Shown piece by piece: positions 50,310-60,327 of a stretch of 64,000 nt of DNA; positions within the stretch are counted from its first letter, which is position 1; every line of letters starts with the position of its first letter. The stretch comes from Rhizobiaceae bacterium. Its GTDB lineage: Bacteria; Pseudomonadota; Alphaproteobacteria; Rhizobiales; Rhizobiaceae. The notes under the pieces were generated by a model. It worked only from the letters and a program-made list of their open reading frames with translations, had not been told where the DNA came from and did not search any database. Where the stretch lies: NCBI GenBank assembly GCA_028279875.1, contig JANQMU010000097.1:25206-89205 (forward strand). Direction: 5' to 3'. Position numbers and translations under genes: made by a program.

Positions 50310-50745
50310 GGTTGTCCGCCTGCAGGTTCCAGCCCTCGACATTGCTGCGCATGAGTTCGATCCGCCGGGCATCGGGTAGCGCCGAGAAACCGGACTCCGT
50401 AATCGTCAGACGCGTTCCGTGCGCGATCTCTTCCAGCCTGAATTCGACCAGCATCCCGGGCTGGTGCCCTGTTTGCTCTGGCAGGCCCTCATCGGAATCG
50501 TACCACCGAAACGAGAAAAGGCGCTCCGTGTCCATCCGCTCGATATAGGCGACCCAGGGAACATCTTCATGGCCCGGATAGGTCATCTGCCCGGTGGATT
50601 TGCCGCCCACCTCGAACGGCTGATCAAGGTCGACACGAAACCATTGCCCAAATTCTTCATGATCCGTGAGCGCTTTCCAAACCCGTGAGATCGGTGCGTT
50701 CAACTCGACCGTTTTCACAATCCTGTCGTCGTCCGCGTCGGCCAT
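50287..50745 (-). CDS. SRPBCC (AHSA1-like) domain protein
   Basis: VELNAPISRVWKALTDHEEFGQWFRVDLDQPFEVG; paired with ArsR. Confidence 0.9.
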   Translation of the reverse strand: MADADDDRIVKTVELNAPISRVWKALTDHEEFGQWFRVDLDQPFEVGGKSTGQMTYPGHEDVPWVAYIERMDTERLFSFRWYDSDEGLPEQTGHQPGMLVEFRLEEIAHGTRLTITESGFSALPDARRIELMRSNVEGWNLQADNLAEYLSA

Positions 50746-50800
50746 AGTGCAACTCCTTTGTTGCCCTTTATCCTTCCAAATGTCGCCATATGCAACAAAT

Positions 50801-51349
50801 ATGTTGCGCTTTCTCTATGGGGTCAGCATGGGTGGTTACAAATCCGCCCGGCTTGCCGGTATTGATGAACGGCCGAAGGCCATCGTCGCCAATGCGCCGA
50901 TGCTCGATGCGTCAACCGTGCTCGCGGAGGTTCGCAAGGTTCACAAGGCGAACAAAAACGCGCATGGATGGGCGCACCGCATGTGTTGGCAGTATGGCAT
51001 CGATAACCGCGCCGACCTGAAACGCGCGGTCGAGAAACTGCTCGATGGCGTCTGGACGACCTTCACGACTGATCCCGGATCGTTGCGGGTTCCGTTTTTT
51101 ACCCTGGTCGGCGAGAACGAGTTGGGCGGAGAAGGCTTTCGACAAGCCCGTGAATTTCATGCTCGGGTAACGGCGGCCGGCAAAATGGAGAGAGTGACCA
51201 CCCTGGCGGAAGGCGCCGAGGCGCATTGCCAGTTGAACAATTTCCCCGTTGCACGGCACCTGGTGTTCGACTGGTTCGAGGATGCGCTCAGTCGCATGTC
51301 CGAACGGGACGAGGCAAATACCGCAGGCCTATTGACGCTTGTCAATTAG
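50801..51349 (+). pseudogene. 5'-truncated alpha/beta hydrolase
   Basis: Begins almost at the nucleophile elbow (LYGVSMGGYKSARLAG), lacking the usual N-terminal half; later VPFFTLVGENELGGE and AHCQLNNF retained. Confidence 0.65.
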
Positions 51350-51430
51350 GGGAAGTGTTTCTGTGCTCAGATGTCGCGGCATTCTCCGGTTTCTTCCGAT
51401 GTGGCTGGTTTAACCGGATTGGAGTGAAGA

Positions 51431-52327
51431 ATGGCTATGACCGCAGATCATCAAAAAAAGCCCGACCCACAATTGGTTGAACCTGCTATCCGTTCCATTG
51501 ACGTCTTGAGTTCTGGCTGGGCCGAGCAGCACGAGGAACACCGCTATGGCACCTGGAAGCCGCCGCTGTTGTGGGCCTTGACATCGCGCAGCTGGGTCAA
51601 GCTTCCCCTCAGTTATTTCCTGATCGACCACCGGGATGGACAGGTTCTGTTCGACACCGGGCTCGATCCCGCCATTGCCACCGACCCGAACTATATCTCG
51701 CAGTGGATCGGCCGGTTTCTGCTGAGGCGGATCTTTCGGCTGCACATCAGCGATGATGATCGCCTTGACAGCAAGCTGGAGCGTTTGGGCGTCGATCCAA
51801 AGGACATCAGGACCGCCGTCATCTCGCATCTTCATTTCGATCATATCGGTGGTCTTGCGCATATTCCCCAGGCAAAGCTGCTGGTCAGCGAACGGGAATG
51901 GGCCCAGCTTTCCGGGCCACATCCGGAGCGGGAATGGATCTTGCGCGAGCACATCGATATCCCAGGGGCTCAATGGCAACCGTTCCCATATCAGCCCACC
52001 GATGATCCGCTCCTTGAGGAATTCGAGGGGTTCCATGATGTCGCCGGCGATGGATCGATGCTGCTTCTGCCGACGCCCGGCCACACGCCCGGATCCCTAT
52101 CGATGCTGATCCGGCAGCATGGCTGGAAACCGATCCTGCTGGCCGGTGACGTGACCTATGAAGCCCGGCTGCTCGATCAAGGCACCCTGCCGGGCATCGG
52201 TGATGCCAAGACCTTGAAAGAGACCTACGCCAAAATCCGTCGATTGCGGGAACACCTGCCCGGTCTCGTCGTGGTTCCGTCGCATGATTTTGCCGCAACC
52301 GACATGATCGCAGATGCGACTCATTGA
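51431..52327 (+). CDS. MBL-fold metallohydrolase (N-acyl homoserine lactonase family-like)
   Basis: AVISHLHFDHIGGLAHIPQAKLLVSEREWA, LLPTPGHTPGSLSMLI. Confidence 0.9.
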   Translation: MAMTADHQKKPDPQLVEPAIRSIDVLSSGWAEQHEEHRYGTWKPPLLWALTSRSWVKLPLSYFLIDHRDGQVLFDTGLDPAIATDPNYISQWIGRFLLRRIFRLHISDDDRLDSKLERLGVDPKDIRTAVISHLHFDHIGGLAHIPQAKLLVSEREWAQLSGPHPEREWILREHIDIPGAQWQPFPYQPTDDPLLEEFEGFHDVAGDGSMLLLPTPGHTPGSLSMLIRQHGWKPILLAGDVTYEARLLDQGTLPGIGDAKTLKETYAKIRRLREHLPGLVVVPSHDFAATDMIADATH

Positions 52328-52351
52328 AGGTGCAGTGCAGCGGGCAACAAT

Positions 52352-52512
52352 GAGCTGCACCATCTCCTTTGTAGCCTCGGGTGAGTGTCAATCGCGGCTC
52401 CCAACTGCCGTTCGCCCGTCACCTCGGACGCTGCTTTGCTGCCCGCCGAGGCAGACCTTTGCTGCGCATGCGAATTCAAGCCTGAATTGAACGCACACAG
52501 TGCGGAAAAAGC
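52352..52512 (+). repeat. Left copy of the direct repeat bracketing the phosphate-transport cassette
   Basis: Aligns to 56617-56775 in direct orientation. Confidence 0.85.
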
Positions 52513-52726
52513 GACGACCGCTTTGTGGGCGTTAGCATCGACAGCACTCCTGCTGTGGTTTGGATTCTGTTGTGGGTTTGATCTCAAGCAATCAAGATCC
52601 TCGTTGTTTTTTGATAATCTCTGACCCGACAGCAGGTCTCCGCGCCAGGTGCGGCAATGCCGAAGTTTGACGATTGAGGCTTTCGGGCCAGCGGCGGGGT
52701 GTGTTGATGGGGATGGGAGGGGAGCA

Positions 52727-54298
52727 ATGCGGGTAAAAGAGTATCTGAAAATCGAGAGAGCCACGAATCTCAGCCGTTCCGAGGTGGGGCGGCTCGGCAC
52801 CGCCATTATCTTCATCGTCCTCGTGATGATCTATACCGGCAACAGTTTTTCGCATGTCGAACAGGCCTATCTGTTGGTCGCCGCCGCGGTCATCGGCGCC
52901 TACATGGCGATCAATATCGGTGCCAACGATGTCGCCAACAATGTCGGCCCGGCTGTCGGCTCTTTTGCACTCTCCTTGACCAGTGCGATCGTGATAGCCG
53001 CCTTGTTCGAGGCATCAGGCGCCATAATCGCCGGCGGAGATGTGGTCGCAACCGTCAAGAAGGGCATTATCGATCCGGCCACGATCGATAATGCCAATGT
53101 TTTTGTCTGGGTCATGATGGGCGCGCTGCTCGGCGCCGCCATATGGCTGAATGCGGCCACGTGGCTCGGGGCGCCGGTGTCGACCACACATTCGATCGTG
53201 GGGGGCGTCATGGGAGCGGGCATCGCGGCGGCCGGCTGGGATATCGTCAACTGGAATTCCATGGCCAAAATCGCCGCCAGCTGGGTGATCTCTCCGGTGA
53301 CCGGTGGCGTTATTGCGGCGGTCTTCCTTTTTGCGCTGAAGAAACTGGTTTTCTTCAAGGACAATCCGCTTGAGGCCGCCAAGCGGGTCGTGCCGGTCAT
53401 GCTGGCCATCATGGCCTGGGCCTTCACGACCTACATCTTCCTCAAGGGTATCAGCAAAATCGTCAAGGTCGGATTTCCGACCGCTCTGATTGCCGGTTTC
53501 GTGGTGGCCTTCATCACATGGATGCTCGTTGCGCCGATGGTCCGGCGCGCAGCACCGCAACTGAGCGCGGACCGTGACGGCGTGAACCGGCTGTTCACAT
53601 TGCCGCTGATCCTGTCCGCGGCTTTGCTGAGCTTTGCTCATGGTGCGAATGACGTTGCCAATGCCGTTGGTCCTTTGGCCGGTGTTGTGGATGTGCTGAC
53701 CGAAGGTGAGGGCGGTGCCAAGGTCGCGATTCCGTTCTGGGTGATGGCCATAGGCGCGCTGGGCATCTCGGTGGGATTGGCCCTTTTCGGCCCGAAACTG
53801 ATCCGCACAGTGGGTTCGGAGATCACGGAACTGGACCGGGCAAGGGCATTCTGCATCGCGCTGTCAGCGGCGATAACCGTGATCATTGCGAGCCAACTGG
53901 GCATGCCGATCAGTTCGACCCATGTCGCGCTCGGAGCGGTTTTTGGTGTCGGGTTTTTGAGGGAGTTTCTCGAACAACGCGTCGGCAGGGTTGTTGAGCA
54001 GGTGCTGGCGAGCCATGAGGGCCAGCCCGATTTCGCCAAGGCCGAGGAGGTGCTGCGGAAATTCCGGAACGCACCGCCTGAAGACAAGACACGGCTGCTT
54101 GACGAACTCAAGAAAATGGGGCCGGAAGCCGTGATTTCGGCGGCTCAGAGAAAAGAACTTCGCAAGGCGCTCAAACGCCAGCTCGTCAAACGGTCGGCAC
54201 TGCTGAAGATCGTCTCGGCGTGGATTATCACGGTACCGGTCTCCGCAATCCTTGCCGCGATGTTCTATTTCATGCTGCGCGGTATAATGCTGCCGTGA
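52727..54298 (+). CDS. Inorganic phosphate transporter, PiT/PHO-4 family
   Basis: INIGANDVANNVGPAVGS and SFAHGANDVANAVGPLAG signature repeats. Confidence 0.95.
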   Translation: MRVKEYLKIERATNLSRSEVGRLGTAIIFIVLVMIYTGNSFSHVEQAYLLVAAAVIGAYMAINIGANDVANNVGPAVGSFALSLTSAIVIAALFEASGAIIAGGDVVATVKKGIIDPATIDNANVFVWVMMGALLGAAIWLNAATWLGAPVSTTHSIVGGVMGAGIAAAGWDIVNWNSMAKIAASWVISPVTGGVIAAVFLFALKKLVFFKDNPLEAAKRVVPVMLAIMAWAFTTYIFLKGISKIVKVGFPTALIAGFVVAFITWMLVAPMVRRAAPQLSADRDGVNRLFTLPLILSAALLSFAHGANDVANAVGPLAGVVDVLTEGEGGAKVAIPFWVMAIGALGISVGLALFGPKLIRTVGSEITELDRARAFCIALSAAITVIIASQLGMPISSTHVALGAVFGVGFLREFLEQRVGRVVEQVLASHEGQPDFAKAEEVLRKFRNAPPEDKTRLLDELKKMGPEAVISAAQRKELRKALKRQLVKRSALLKIVSAWIITVPVSAILAAMFYFMLRGIMLP

Positions 54299-54305
54299 GG
54301 CTGCA

Positions 54306-56147
54306 ATGAAAAACACGATGAAGCGCCTGCTGCTTCCGGTCATCATTGGCGCACTGATTTCCGGTTTCTGGGCGAGTTCCGACTTTCAGGAAGTTGCAGC
54401 CGGCGTGGCCATCTTCCTGTTTGGCATGCTGATGCTTGAGGATGGTTTCAAACTGTTCAGCGGGGGATTTCTGGAAAGTATCCTGGAGCGTGCGACGGGA
54501 TCGGTGCCGCGATCGCTGCTGTTCGGCATCGTCACGACGACAATCATGCAATCCAGCTCGCTGGTTTCGGTGATTACAATCTCGTTCCTGAGCGCCGGGC
54601 TCCTCACGCTCATCGCCGGTGTCGGCATCATATTCGGGGCTAATATCGGCACCACGACGGGTGCCTGGCTGGTTGCCGGCTATGGCCTGAAGGTCAATAT
54701 ATCATCCTACGCCATGCCGCTTCTGGCCATCGGCATTGTCCTGGTATTTCAGAAATCCAACTATCTGCGCGGCACCGGCTTCGTGCTGGCCGGGCTGGGT
54801 TTTCTGTTTCTCGGAATCCATCACATGAAGGTCGGTTTCGAGGCCTTCAAGGATTCCTTTGATCTGGCGCGGTACGCGCTGGCCGGTGTGCTGGGCCTTG
54901 TGGTCTACACGCTTATCGGAACACTGGCGACGGTGGTCATGCAATCGAGCCACGCGACCGTGGTGTTGATCATCACCGCACTCGCTTCGCAACAGATTTC
55001 CTACGAAAACGCCCTGGCGCTGGCCGTCGGAGCGAATATCGGGACAACGATCACCGCTGTTATCGGTTCGTTGTCGGCGAACTATCAGGGCCGGCAACTG
55101 GCGCTGGCGCACGTGATATTCAATACGGCCACTGCCGCCGTTGCGCTGGTATTCATCAACCAGATGCGCGATGCGGTCGATTTTGTCAGCGAACTGGTCG
55201 GCATCTCGGAAACCGATTACACGCTCAAGCTTGCGGTGTTCCACACAATTTTCAATGTTCTGGGAGTCATACTCATGCTTCCGCTGATGAGGCGGCTGGT
55301 CGTTTTCATCGAACGTGTCATCCGCGAGCCGGAAGTCGATCTCAGCCGGCCGAAATACCTCTCGGAGGTCGTCGAGGAGTTCCCGAACACCATCGAGAGC
55401 GCGCTGCAGAAGGAGGTAAAACACCTATACGACAATGCGGTCGAACTGATCACGCATGGGCTCAACATTCACCGCCGCGAACTGTTTGAGGCAAAGGACA
55501 TTGCAGCTCTTGTCTCGGCAAGCCGCACGCCGATCGAATTCGATATCGACAAACGCTACGAACAAAGGGTCAAAATCCTCTATTCGGCAATCATCGAGTT
55601 CACGACACGGGCGGCGAGCAAGGGACTGCCGCAGGATGTCACGTCGCGGGTCTATCAGTTGCGAGAGGTGTCCGAGCGCATTGTCCGCGCCGTAAAGGAC
55701 ATCAAGCACATGCGGCGCAACACGACCCGCTACACCACCCGATCGAAAGGAGCGATGTCGGATCTTTACAATGAGCTACGCACGCAGATCGCGCGCATTC
55801 TTGTCGAGATCGACAAGCTGGACCGATCAGATCCGCAGCATCGAAGCCACCTGTGGCTGGATGAGGAACGCACCAACATTGAAAGCGACCGACACGACAC
55901 GAACAAACAGATCGAGGACCTGATTGTCGCGGGTGACATAACCGCGGAATCCGCGACCTCATTCCTGAACGACAGCAGCTATGCCTATGGCGCGATGCGG
56001 GAATTGATCGACGCCGCGCGCGATTATTATGTTGAACGGGACAGCGCCGTCGCCGAGGTCGAACAGATCGTCGCGATGGACGAGGACGAGCTTGAAGCAC
56101 TGTCACTGGACAGGACAGACAACAAACCGGAGGTTCATACGCATTAA
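54306..56147 (+). CDS. Na/Pi cotransporter family protein with PhoU-like C-terminal domain
   Basis: MQSSSLVSVITISFLSAGLL, GANIGTTTGAWL, MQSSHATVVLIITALA, GANIGTTITAVIGS; helical C-terminus. Confidence 0.93.
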   Translation: MKNTMKRLLLPVIIGALISGFWASSDFQEVAAGVAIFLFGMLMLEDGFKLFSGGFLESILERATGSVPRSLLFGIVTTTIMQSSSLVSVITISFLSAGLLTLIAGVGIIFGANIGTTTGAWLVAGYGLKVNISSYAMPLLAIGIVLVFQKSNYLRGTGFVLAGLGFLFLGIHHMKVGFEAFKDSFDLARYALAGVLGLVVYTLIGTLATVVMQSSHATVVLIITALASQQISYENALALAVGANIGTTITAVIGSLSANYQGRQLALAHVIFNTATAAVALVFINQMRDAVDFVSELVGISETDYTLKLAVFHTIFNVLGVILMLPLMRRLVVFIERVIREPEVDLSRPKYLSEVVEEFPNTIESALQKEVKHLYDNAVELITHGLNIHRRELFEAKDIAALVSASRTPIEFDIDKRYEQRVKILYSAIIEFTTRAASKGLPQDVTSRVYQLREVSERIVRAVKDIKHMRRNTTRYTTRSKGAMSDLYNELRTQIARILVEIDKLDRSDPQHRSHLWLDEERTNIESDRHDTNKQIEDLIVAGDITAESATSFLNDSSYAYGAMRELIDAARDYYVERDSAVAEVEQIVAMDEDELEALSLDRTDNKPEVHTH

Positions 56148-56201
56148 ACATAGCTGTGCGAAAGATCGATTTGTTGCTTTGGTGAACAGGGAATCCAAAC
56201 C

Positions 56202-56453
56202 ATGGCTTTGGCCAAATCAATCGAGAAGCTGAAGAAGTATTATGCGCGGCTCGAAGCCGGCAAGGTCAAGAAGATCAAGCCCAGCCATGTCGAGCGCGTC
56301 ATGGAAAAGCTTACCGTACGGGAACGCAGCCTGCTGGAGGAAATCGAGACCGTGACAAAACCCTCCAAGAAAAAACGCCTGCAACAAAAACTGCAGGACA
56401 CACGCAATCAATTAGACCGGGCACGATGGCTGAAGGACAAGGTCAGCCAATGA
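56202..56453 (+). CDS. Small charged predicted coiled-coil protein (83 aa)
   Basis: MALAKSIEKLKKYYARLEAGKVKKIKPSHVERVMEKLTVRERSLLEEIETVTKPSKKKRLQQKLQDTRNQLDRARWLKDKVSQ; 54 bp after the Na/Pi gene. Confidence 0.7.
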   Translation: MALAKSIEKLKKYYARLEAGKVKKIKPSHVERVMEKLTVRERSLLEEIETVTKPSKKKRLQQKLQDTRNQLDRARWLKDKVSQ

Positions 56454-56534
56454 ATGAGTGTGTTTATCGTGTCCCGGACTGTTTGCCGCCTGCTGCCGGC
56501 ATCGTGCTCGGTTTTGCCTTTCGGGCCGATGGGC

Positions 56535-56775
56535 AACACGCCGGATCCATATCGATGCTGATCCTGCAGCGTGGCTGGAAGCCGATCCTGCTGGTTGGCG
56601 ACCTGACCTATGAAGCCGGCTGCACTATCTCTTCTACAGTCTCGGGTGAGTGTCAATCGCGGCTCCCAACTGCCGTTCGCCCATCACCTCGGACGCTGTT
56701 TTGCAGCCCGCCGAAGCAGAGCTTCGCTGCGCATGCGAACTCAAGCCTGATCTGAACGCACACAGTGTGCGGACA
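56535..56775 (+). repeat. Partial duplicate of 52083-52171 + 52352-52512 (MBL gene 3' end and flank)
   Basis: GSISMLILQRGWKPILLVGDLTYEAG vs GSLSMLIRQHGWKPILLAGDVTYEAR, then near-identical GTGAGTGTCAATCGCGGCTCCCAACTGCCGTTCGCCC... Confidence 0.85.
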
Positions 56776-56910
56776 AATTGATGGAAACCAAACGTGGCGC
56801 GTGTTCAATATGCGACCCCGCCAAATATTGTCGTTTGTGCCACAACAGGACATCTAAGGATGGCTTGCTTGACCAAAGGCCACATCAATTTGGTTTGTTA
56901 CCAACAACGT

Positions 56911-58188
56911 TCATGCATACCGCGCCAGCTGATTAAGTGCGTGATGGATTTCGACGGGTTGGGTCGATAGCTTACAATCGCCTTTTGCGTTCCGATAGGG
57001 CGACCAGAAACGAGCCCACCTGTCGTCATTGGATGGCAACCGTGATAACCAATCGCCACCCACGAGCGGATAGGGACCCTGACGTGACAACCAGGTCTTC
57101 ACCACGGACCGGATAGCAGCATCCACGTCCTCATTGCGAGGGCCGCGAAGCTGAGCGATATGCGGTTTTCCGTCAATCGACCAGTGTGGCAAAACCTCGA
57201 CAGTCGCGACAGATTTGGTGCCCTGCCGGACGGAATAAATCAGACATGTACCACTGGCGACTTTAGCAGCATAGCTTCCGACACAATGGTTCATGCGGCG
57301 CCCTTCCTGCTGCAGCTCTTCCGGGGTGCGAAGCGGCACAATCTGAAATCCGCGGCAACGCTGTGTCTCCAGCCAACGGCCTGCTAACCGACCATTTGAG
57401 TCGCATAGCCCCGCCAACCCCCGCTTGAGCCAATCCCTGGCAATCGCGACGGCTTTGGCAATGCGCATTTTCGGCGACCAGCGTTGCTCCATCAATCGGA
57501 GTACGGCCGCGTCGCCCGCCAGCGAGAACCAGGCATAGGCTGCCAGTGGTTGCAACATTGCACAGCTACCATGGTCGTTGTGCCAGAACCGCTGCTTGGC
57601 TATCCAGAGTGCGAACTGATCGTCGCAGAGGACGTTGCTACGCTTAACCCATTGAAACCACATGGCGCTGCCTTGCAGATCCTTCGGTACCAAGCAGACG
57701 ATGCGCCGGGTAAAGTCGTCAGCCATCGGCAAGACCCCGATCGGCTCCACAAAAGCCTCCGGCGGAATCCGTCGGGACCAACCGGGCAAGTCCAGCGCGT
57801 TGGCGACATCGCGAAGCCTAGCTCCGCTCCGGACAAGAGCCAAGGCGTCGGCGCGCCGACGACTGTCCCCATGCCCGCTGGCAAGGGTAAATGCCGCCGC
57901 CGGGAAGGCAAAAACCAGATCTCTCATGTGGTTCCCGGTATGGGCAAATTTACGCAAACGCCGTCGATAGCTGCGGTGGTAACGTCGCAACTGGACGTCC
58001 AACTTGGGACGGGTGGTATGGTCGGATACGATAGACGAATCGCCAGACACATTGTTCTCCTGCAAGCCTCCGCGCATCGGCACGCACGATCGACCGCGAT
58101 CGCCCGACAAGGCGATGAGGCAGATTTCCAACTCGATGATTTCAGAAACCGTAAACACGACGCGTCCGCGACGCAGTAAACTGCGCAC
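56911..58188 (-). CDS. PcfJ-like domain protein
   Basis: LRTPEELQQEGRRMNHCVGSYAAKVASGTCLIYSVRQGTKSVATVEVLP resembles the PcfJ HCV-x-Y motif. Confidence 0.7.
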   Translation of the reverse strand: MRSLLRRGRVVFTVSEIIELEICLIALSGDRGRSCVPMRGGLQENNVSGDSSIVSDHTTRPKLDVQLRRYHRSYRRRLRKFAHTGNHMRDLVFAFPAAAFTLASGHGDSRRRADALALVRSGARLRDVANALDLPGWSRRIPPEAFVEPIGVLPMADDFTRRIVCLVPKDLQGSAMWFQWVKRSNVLCDDQFALWIAKQRFWHNDHGSCAMLQPLAAYAWFSLAGDAAVLRLMEQRWSPKMRIAKAVAIARDWLKRGLAGLCDSNGRLAGRWLETQRCRGFQIVPLRTPEELQQEGRRMNHCVGSYAAKVASGTCLIYSVRQGTKSVATVEVLPHWSIDGKPHIAQLRGPRNEDVDAAIRSVVKTWLSRQGPYPLVGGDWLSRLPSNDDRWARFWSPYRNAKGDCKLSTQPVEIHHALNQLARYA

Positions 58189-58680
58189 TAACGGGCCTGA
58201 CCTGATTTCGATCAGATTACCCAGTTGGGATCAGTCGATCGTGTTGATGGCTTTCAGGAAGCGGCGCGCCCGGAACATGACGAGCCAGCTTCCACGTCCA
58301 ATACCTGGATGTGTGCGGGTTCGAGCATCATGTTCCTTTCTTCTAGGCGGTGTCATTTGAAAACAGGTCGGTGACATACACAAAAAAGACCCGCCAAATC
58401 AATGGGGAAGTTGCCAGATTTTTGTATGTTTTGGTGGTGTACTGTCGTTTTTCCTGTTCGGCAGCCAACCGAATAGATGAAGGCGATAATGTTCACCGCC
58501 TCTATGGCAGTGCTCGGTCACACATGCACCTTGGGATCGGTTGACCCTATGCCTACTGCGACATGACCTGAAGGTCTCGAATGGGCTGCTCCGGCCGAAT
58601 CCCGTGTCGCAGCAACGACGAATTGCGGTCGTCGCTGCGAAATGGGAGGTCCCGGCATTGCCGTTCGGAGCAGCACCCGG

Positions 58681-60327
58681 TCAACAATCGTGACAAGCAA
58701 TGATGACGGCCTGATAGGGCAGCAGGCACTGGGGGTTTATGTCTTCATGGGTATTGAGGAGCAGGCTGCCCCCGGACAACACCGCAACGGGTAGTTCGGC
58801 GCTGGTGCCCGCAAGGTTGACGGCAATACTCACCGTTTGCCCGCCGCCGATGCGCCTGAATGCCAATACGGTCGGGTGGTCGTCCAGAAGCGCTTCGAAA
58901 CGCCCCGTCTGTAAAGCTTCGGTCCCGTTCCTGAGAGCCAGAAGGCGTTTGTAGAAGGAAAGGACCGAGCCGGAGTCGGCTTCCTGGCTTTCGACACTCG
59001 CGGTCGCCGCCGAAAACCCGATCCAGGGCGGGGCCTGCGAAAAACCGCCCTTGTCGCTCCATCGCATCGGCGTGCGGGCATTGTCGCGGCTGCCGACCTC
59101 GGCGGCCGCCAGGCCGCTCTTCGCGTCGGGTGCATCGGCCAACATGTTGAGGGTTTCGACATCGCGATACTGCGCCGCGGAGCCGAAGCCCGCATTGGGG
59201 GTGCCGATCTCGTCACCCTGATAGATGAACGGCGTGCCCCGCAGCGTGAGCAGCACGGCAGCCAGCGCCTTGGCCGCCGCCGGGCTGCCGTCGCCGAAGG
59301 CCGAGACCATGCGCGGCAGGTCATGATTGCCGAGAAAGATGGCGTTCCAGCCTTCTTCGTCAAACAGCGCCTGCCATGCGAACAGGGCCTGTTTCAGGAC
59401 TCGGGGATCGAACGGTGCAGGGGCCCATTTGTTGCGGCCCTCGCCCCATCCGGCGACAATGTGGTTGAACTGGAAGATCATCGACAGCAGCCCCTTCGGG
59501 GCAACATAGCGAGGTCCTGTCTCAAGGCTCGCGTGCCAGCTTTCGCCTATTGTCACAAGGTCCGTTCCGGCCAGGACCTCGCGGTGCATCTCGTCGAGAT
59601 AGGTCCAGAGATGGGGACCCTCGGCGATCAGGGCGCGATCGACGTCCTTTCCGATCAGGTCGATCACGTCCATGCGGAAACCGGCGATCCCGCGCGCCAC
59701 CCACCAGCGCATCATGTCGTGGATCTCGGCACGCAGACGCGGATTGCGCCAGTTGAGGTCCGGCTGCTCCGGCGTGAACAGATGAAAGTAATACTGGTCC
59801 GTCTCGGGGCAGTGCGTCCAGGCCGGGCCGCCGAAGAAGGACTGAATACCGGATGGCGGGCCACCGCCCGGAGCCGGGTCACGCCAGATATAGTAGTCAC
59901 GGGTCGGCGCGTCCCTGCTGCTGCGGGCGGCTTCAAACCAGCGATGCCGATCGGATGTGTGGTTGACCACCAGGTCCATGACGATGCCGATTCGCCGCGC
60001 CTGCGCCTCGGCGATCAGGCGATCCATATCCGCAAGCGTGCCGAATTCGGGCGCGATATCACGGTAGTCCGCAATATCGTAGCCATTGTCGCGCATGGGC
60101 GAGCGGTAGACGGGCGAGAGCCAGATCATTCCGATGCCGAGATCGGCGAGGTAATCCAGCCTGGAGATGATGCCGGGAATATCGCCGATCCCGTCGCCAT
60201 TGCTGTCCATGAAGCTGCGCGGATAGATCTGGTAGGCACACACTTTCTGCCACCACGGCACGGCGCCGGCAGCACCTCCGGCGGGCCGTGCCGATGGGGA
60301 CCCGGCAGTCGCGTCAGCGCAGAGCAT
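58681..60327 (-). CDS. GH13 alpha-glucosidase (AglA/oligo-1,6-glucosidase type)
   Basis: WWQKVCAYQIYPRSFMDSNGDGIGDIPGIISRLDYLADLGIGMIWLSPVYRSPM, VMDLVVNHTSDRHRWF, IAGFRMDVIDLIGK, IFLGNHDLPR. Confidence 0.95.
   Translation of the reverse strand: MLCADATAGSPSARPAGGAAGAVPWWQKVCAYQIYPRSFMDSNGDGIGDIPGIISRLDYLADLGIGMIWLSPVYRSPMRDNGYDIADYRDIAPEFGTLADMDRLIAEAQARRIGIVMDLVVNHTSDRHRWFEAARSSRDAPTRDYYIWRDPAPGGGPPSGIQSFFGGPAWTHCPETDQYYFHLFTPEQPDLNWRNPRLRAEIHDMMRWWVARGIAGFRMDVIDLIGKDVDRALIAEGPHLWTYLDEMHREVLAGTDLVTIGESWHASLETGPRYVAPKGLLSMIFQFNHIVAGWGEGRNKWAPAPFDPRVLKQALFAWQALFDEEGWNAIFLGNHDLPRMVSAFGDGSPAAAKALAAVLLTLRGTPFIYQGDEIGTPNAGFGSAAQYRDVETLNMLADAPDAKSGLAAAEVGSRDNARTPMRWSDKGGFSQAPPWIGFSAATASVESQEADSGSVLSFYKRLLALRNGTEALQTGRFEALLDDHPTVLAFRRIGGGQTVSIAVNLAGTSAELPVAVLSGGSLLLNTHEDINPQCLLPYQAVIIACHDC

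Noticed and set aside
56426-56755. 109-aa ORF as a functional protein
   Set aside because: It overlaps the preceding gene and its middle is a degraded copy of the MBL hydrolase end followed by frameshifted intergenic sequence.
58189-58680. Small ORFs in the 490-bp gap before the glucosidase gene
   Set aside because: No start/RBS context, no motifs and biased composition; left as non-coding.
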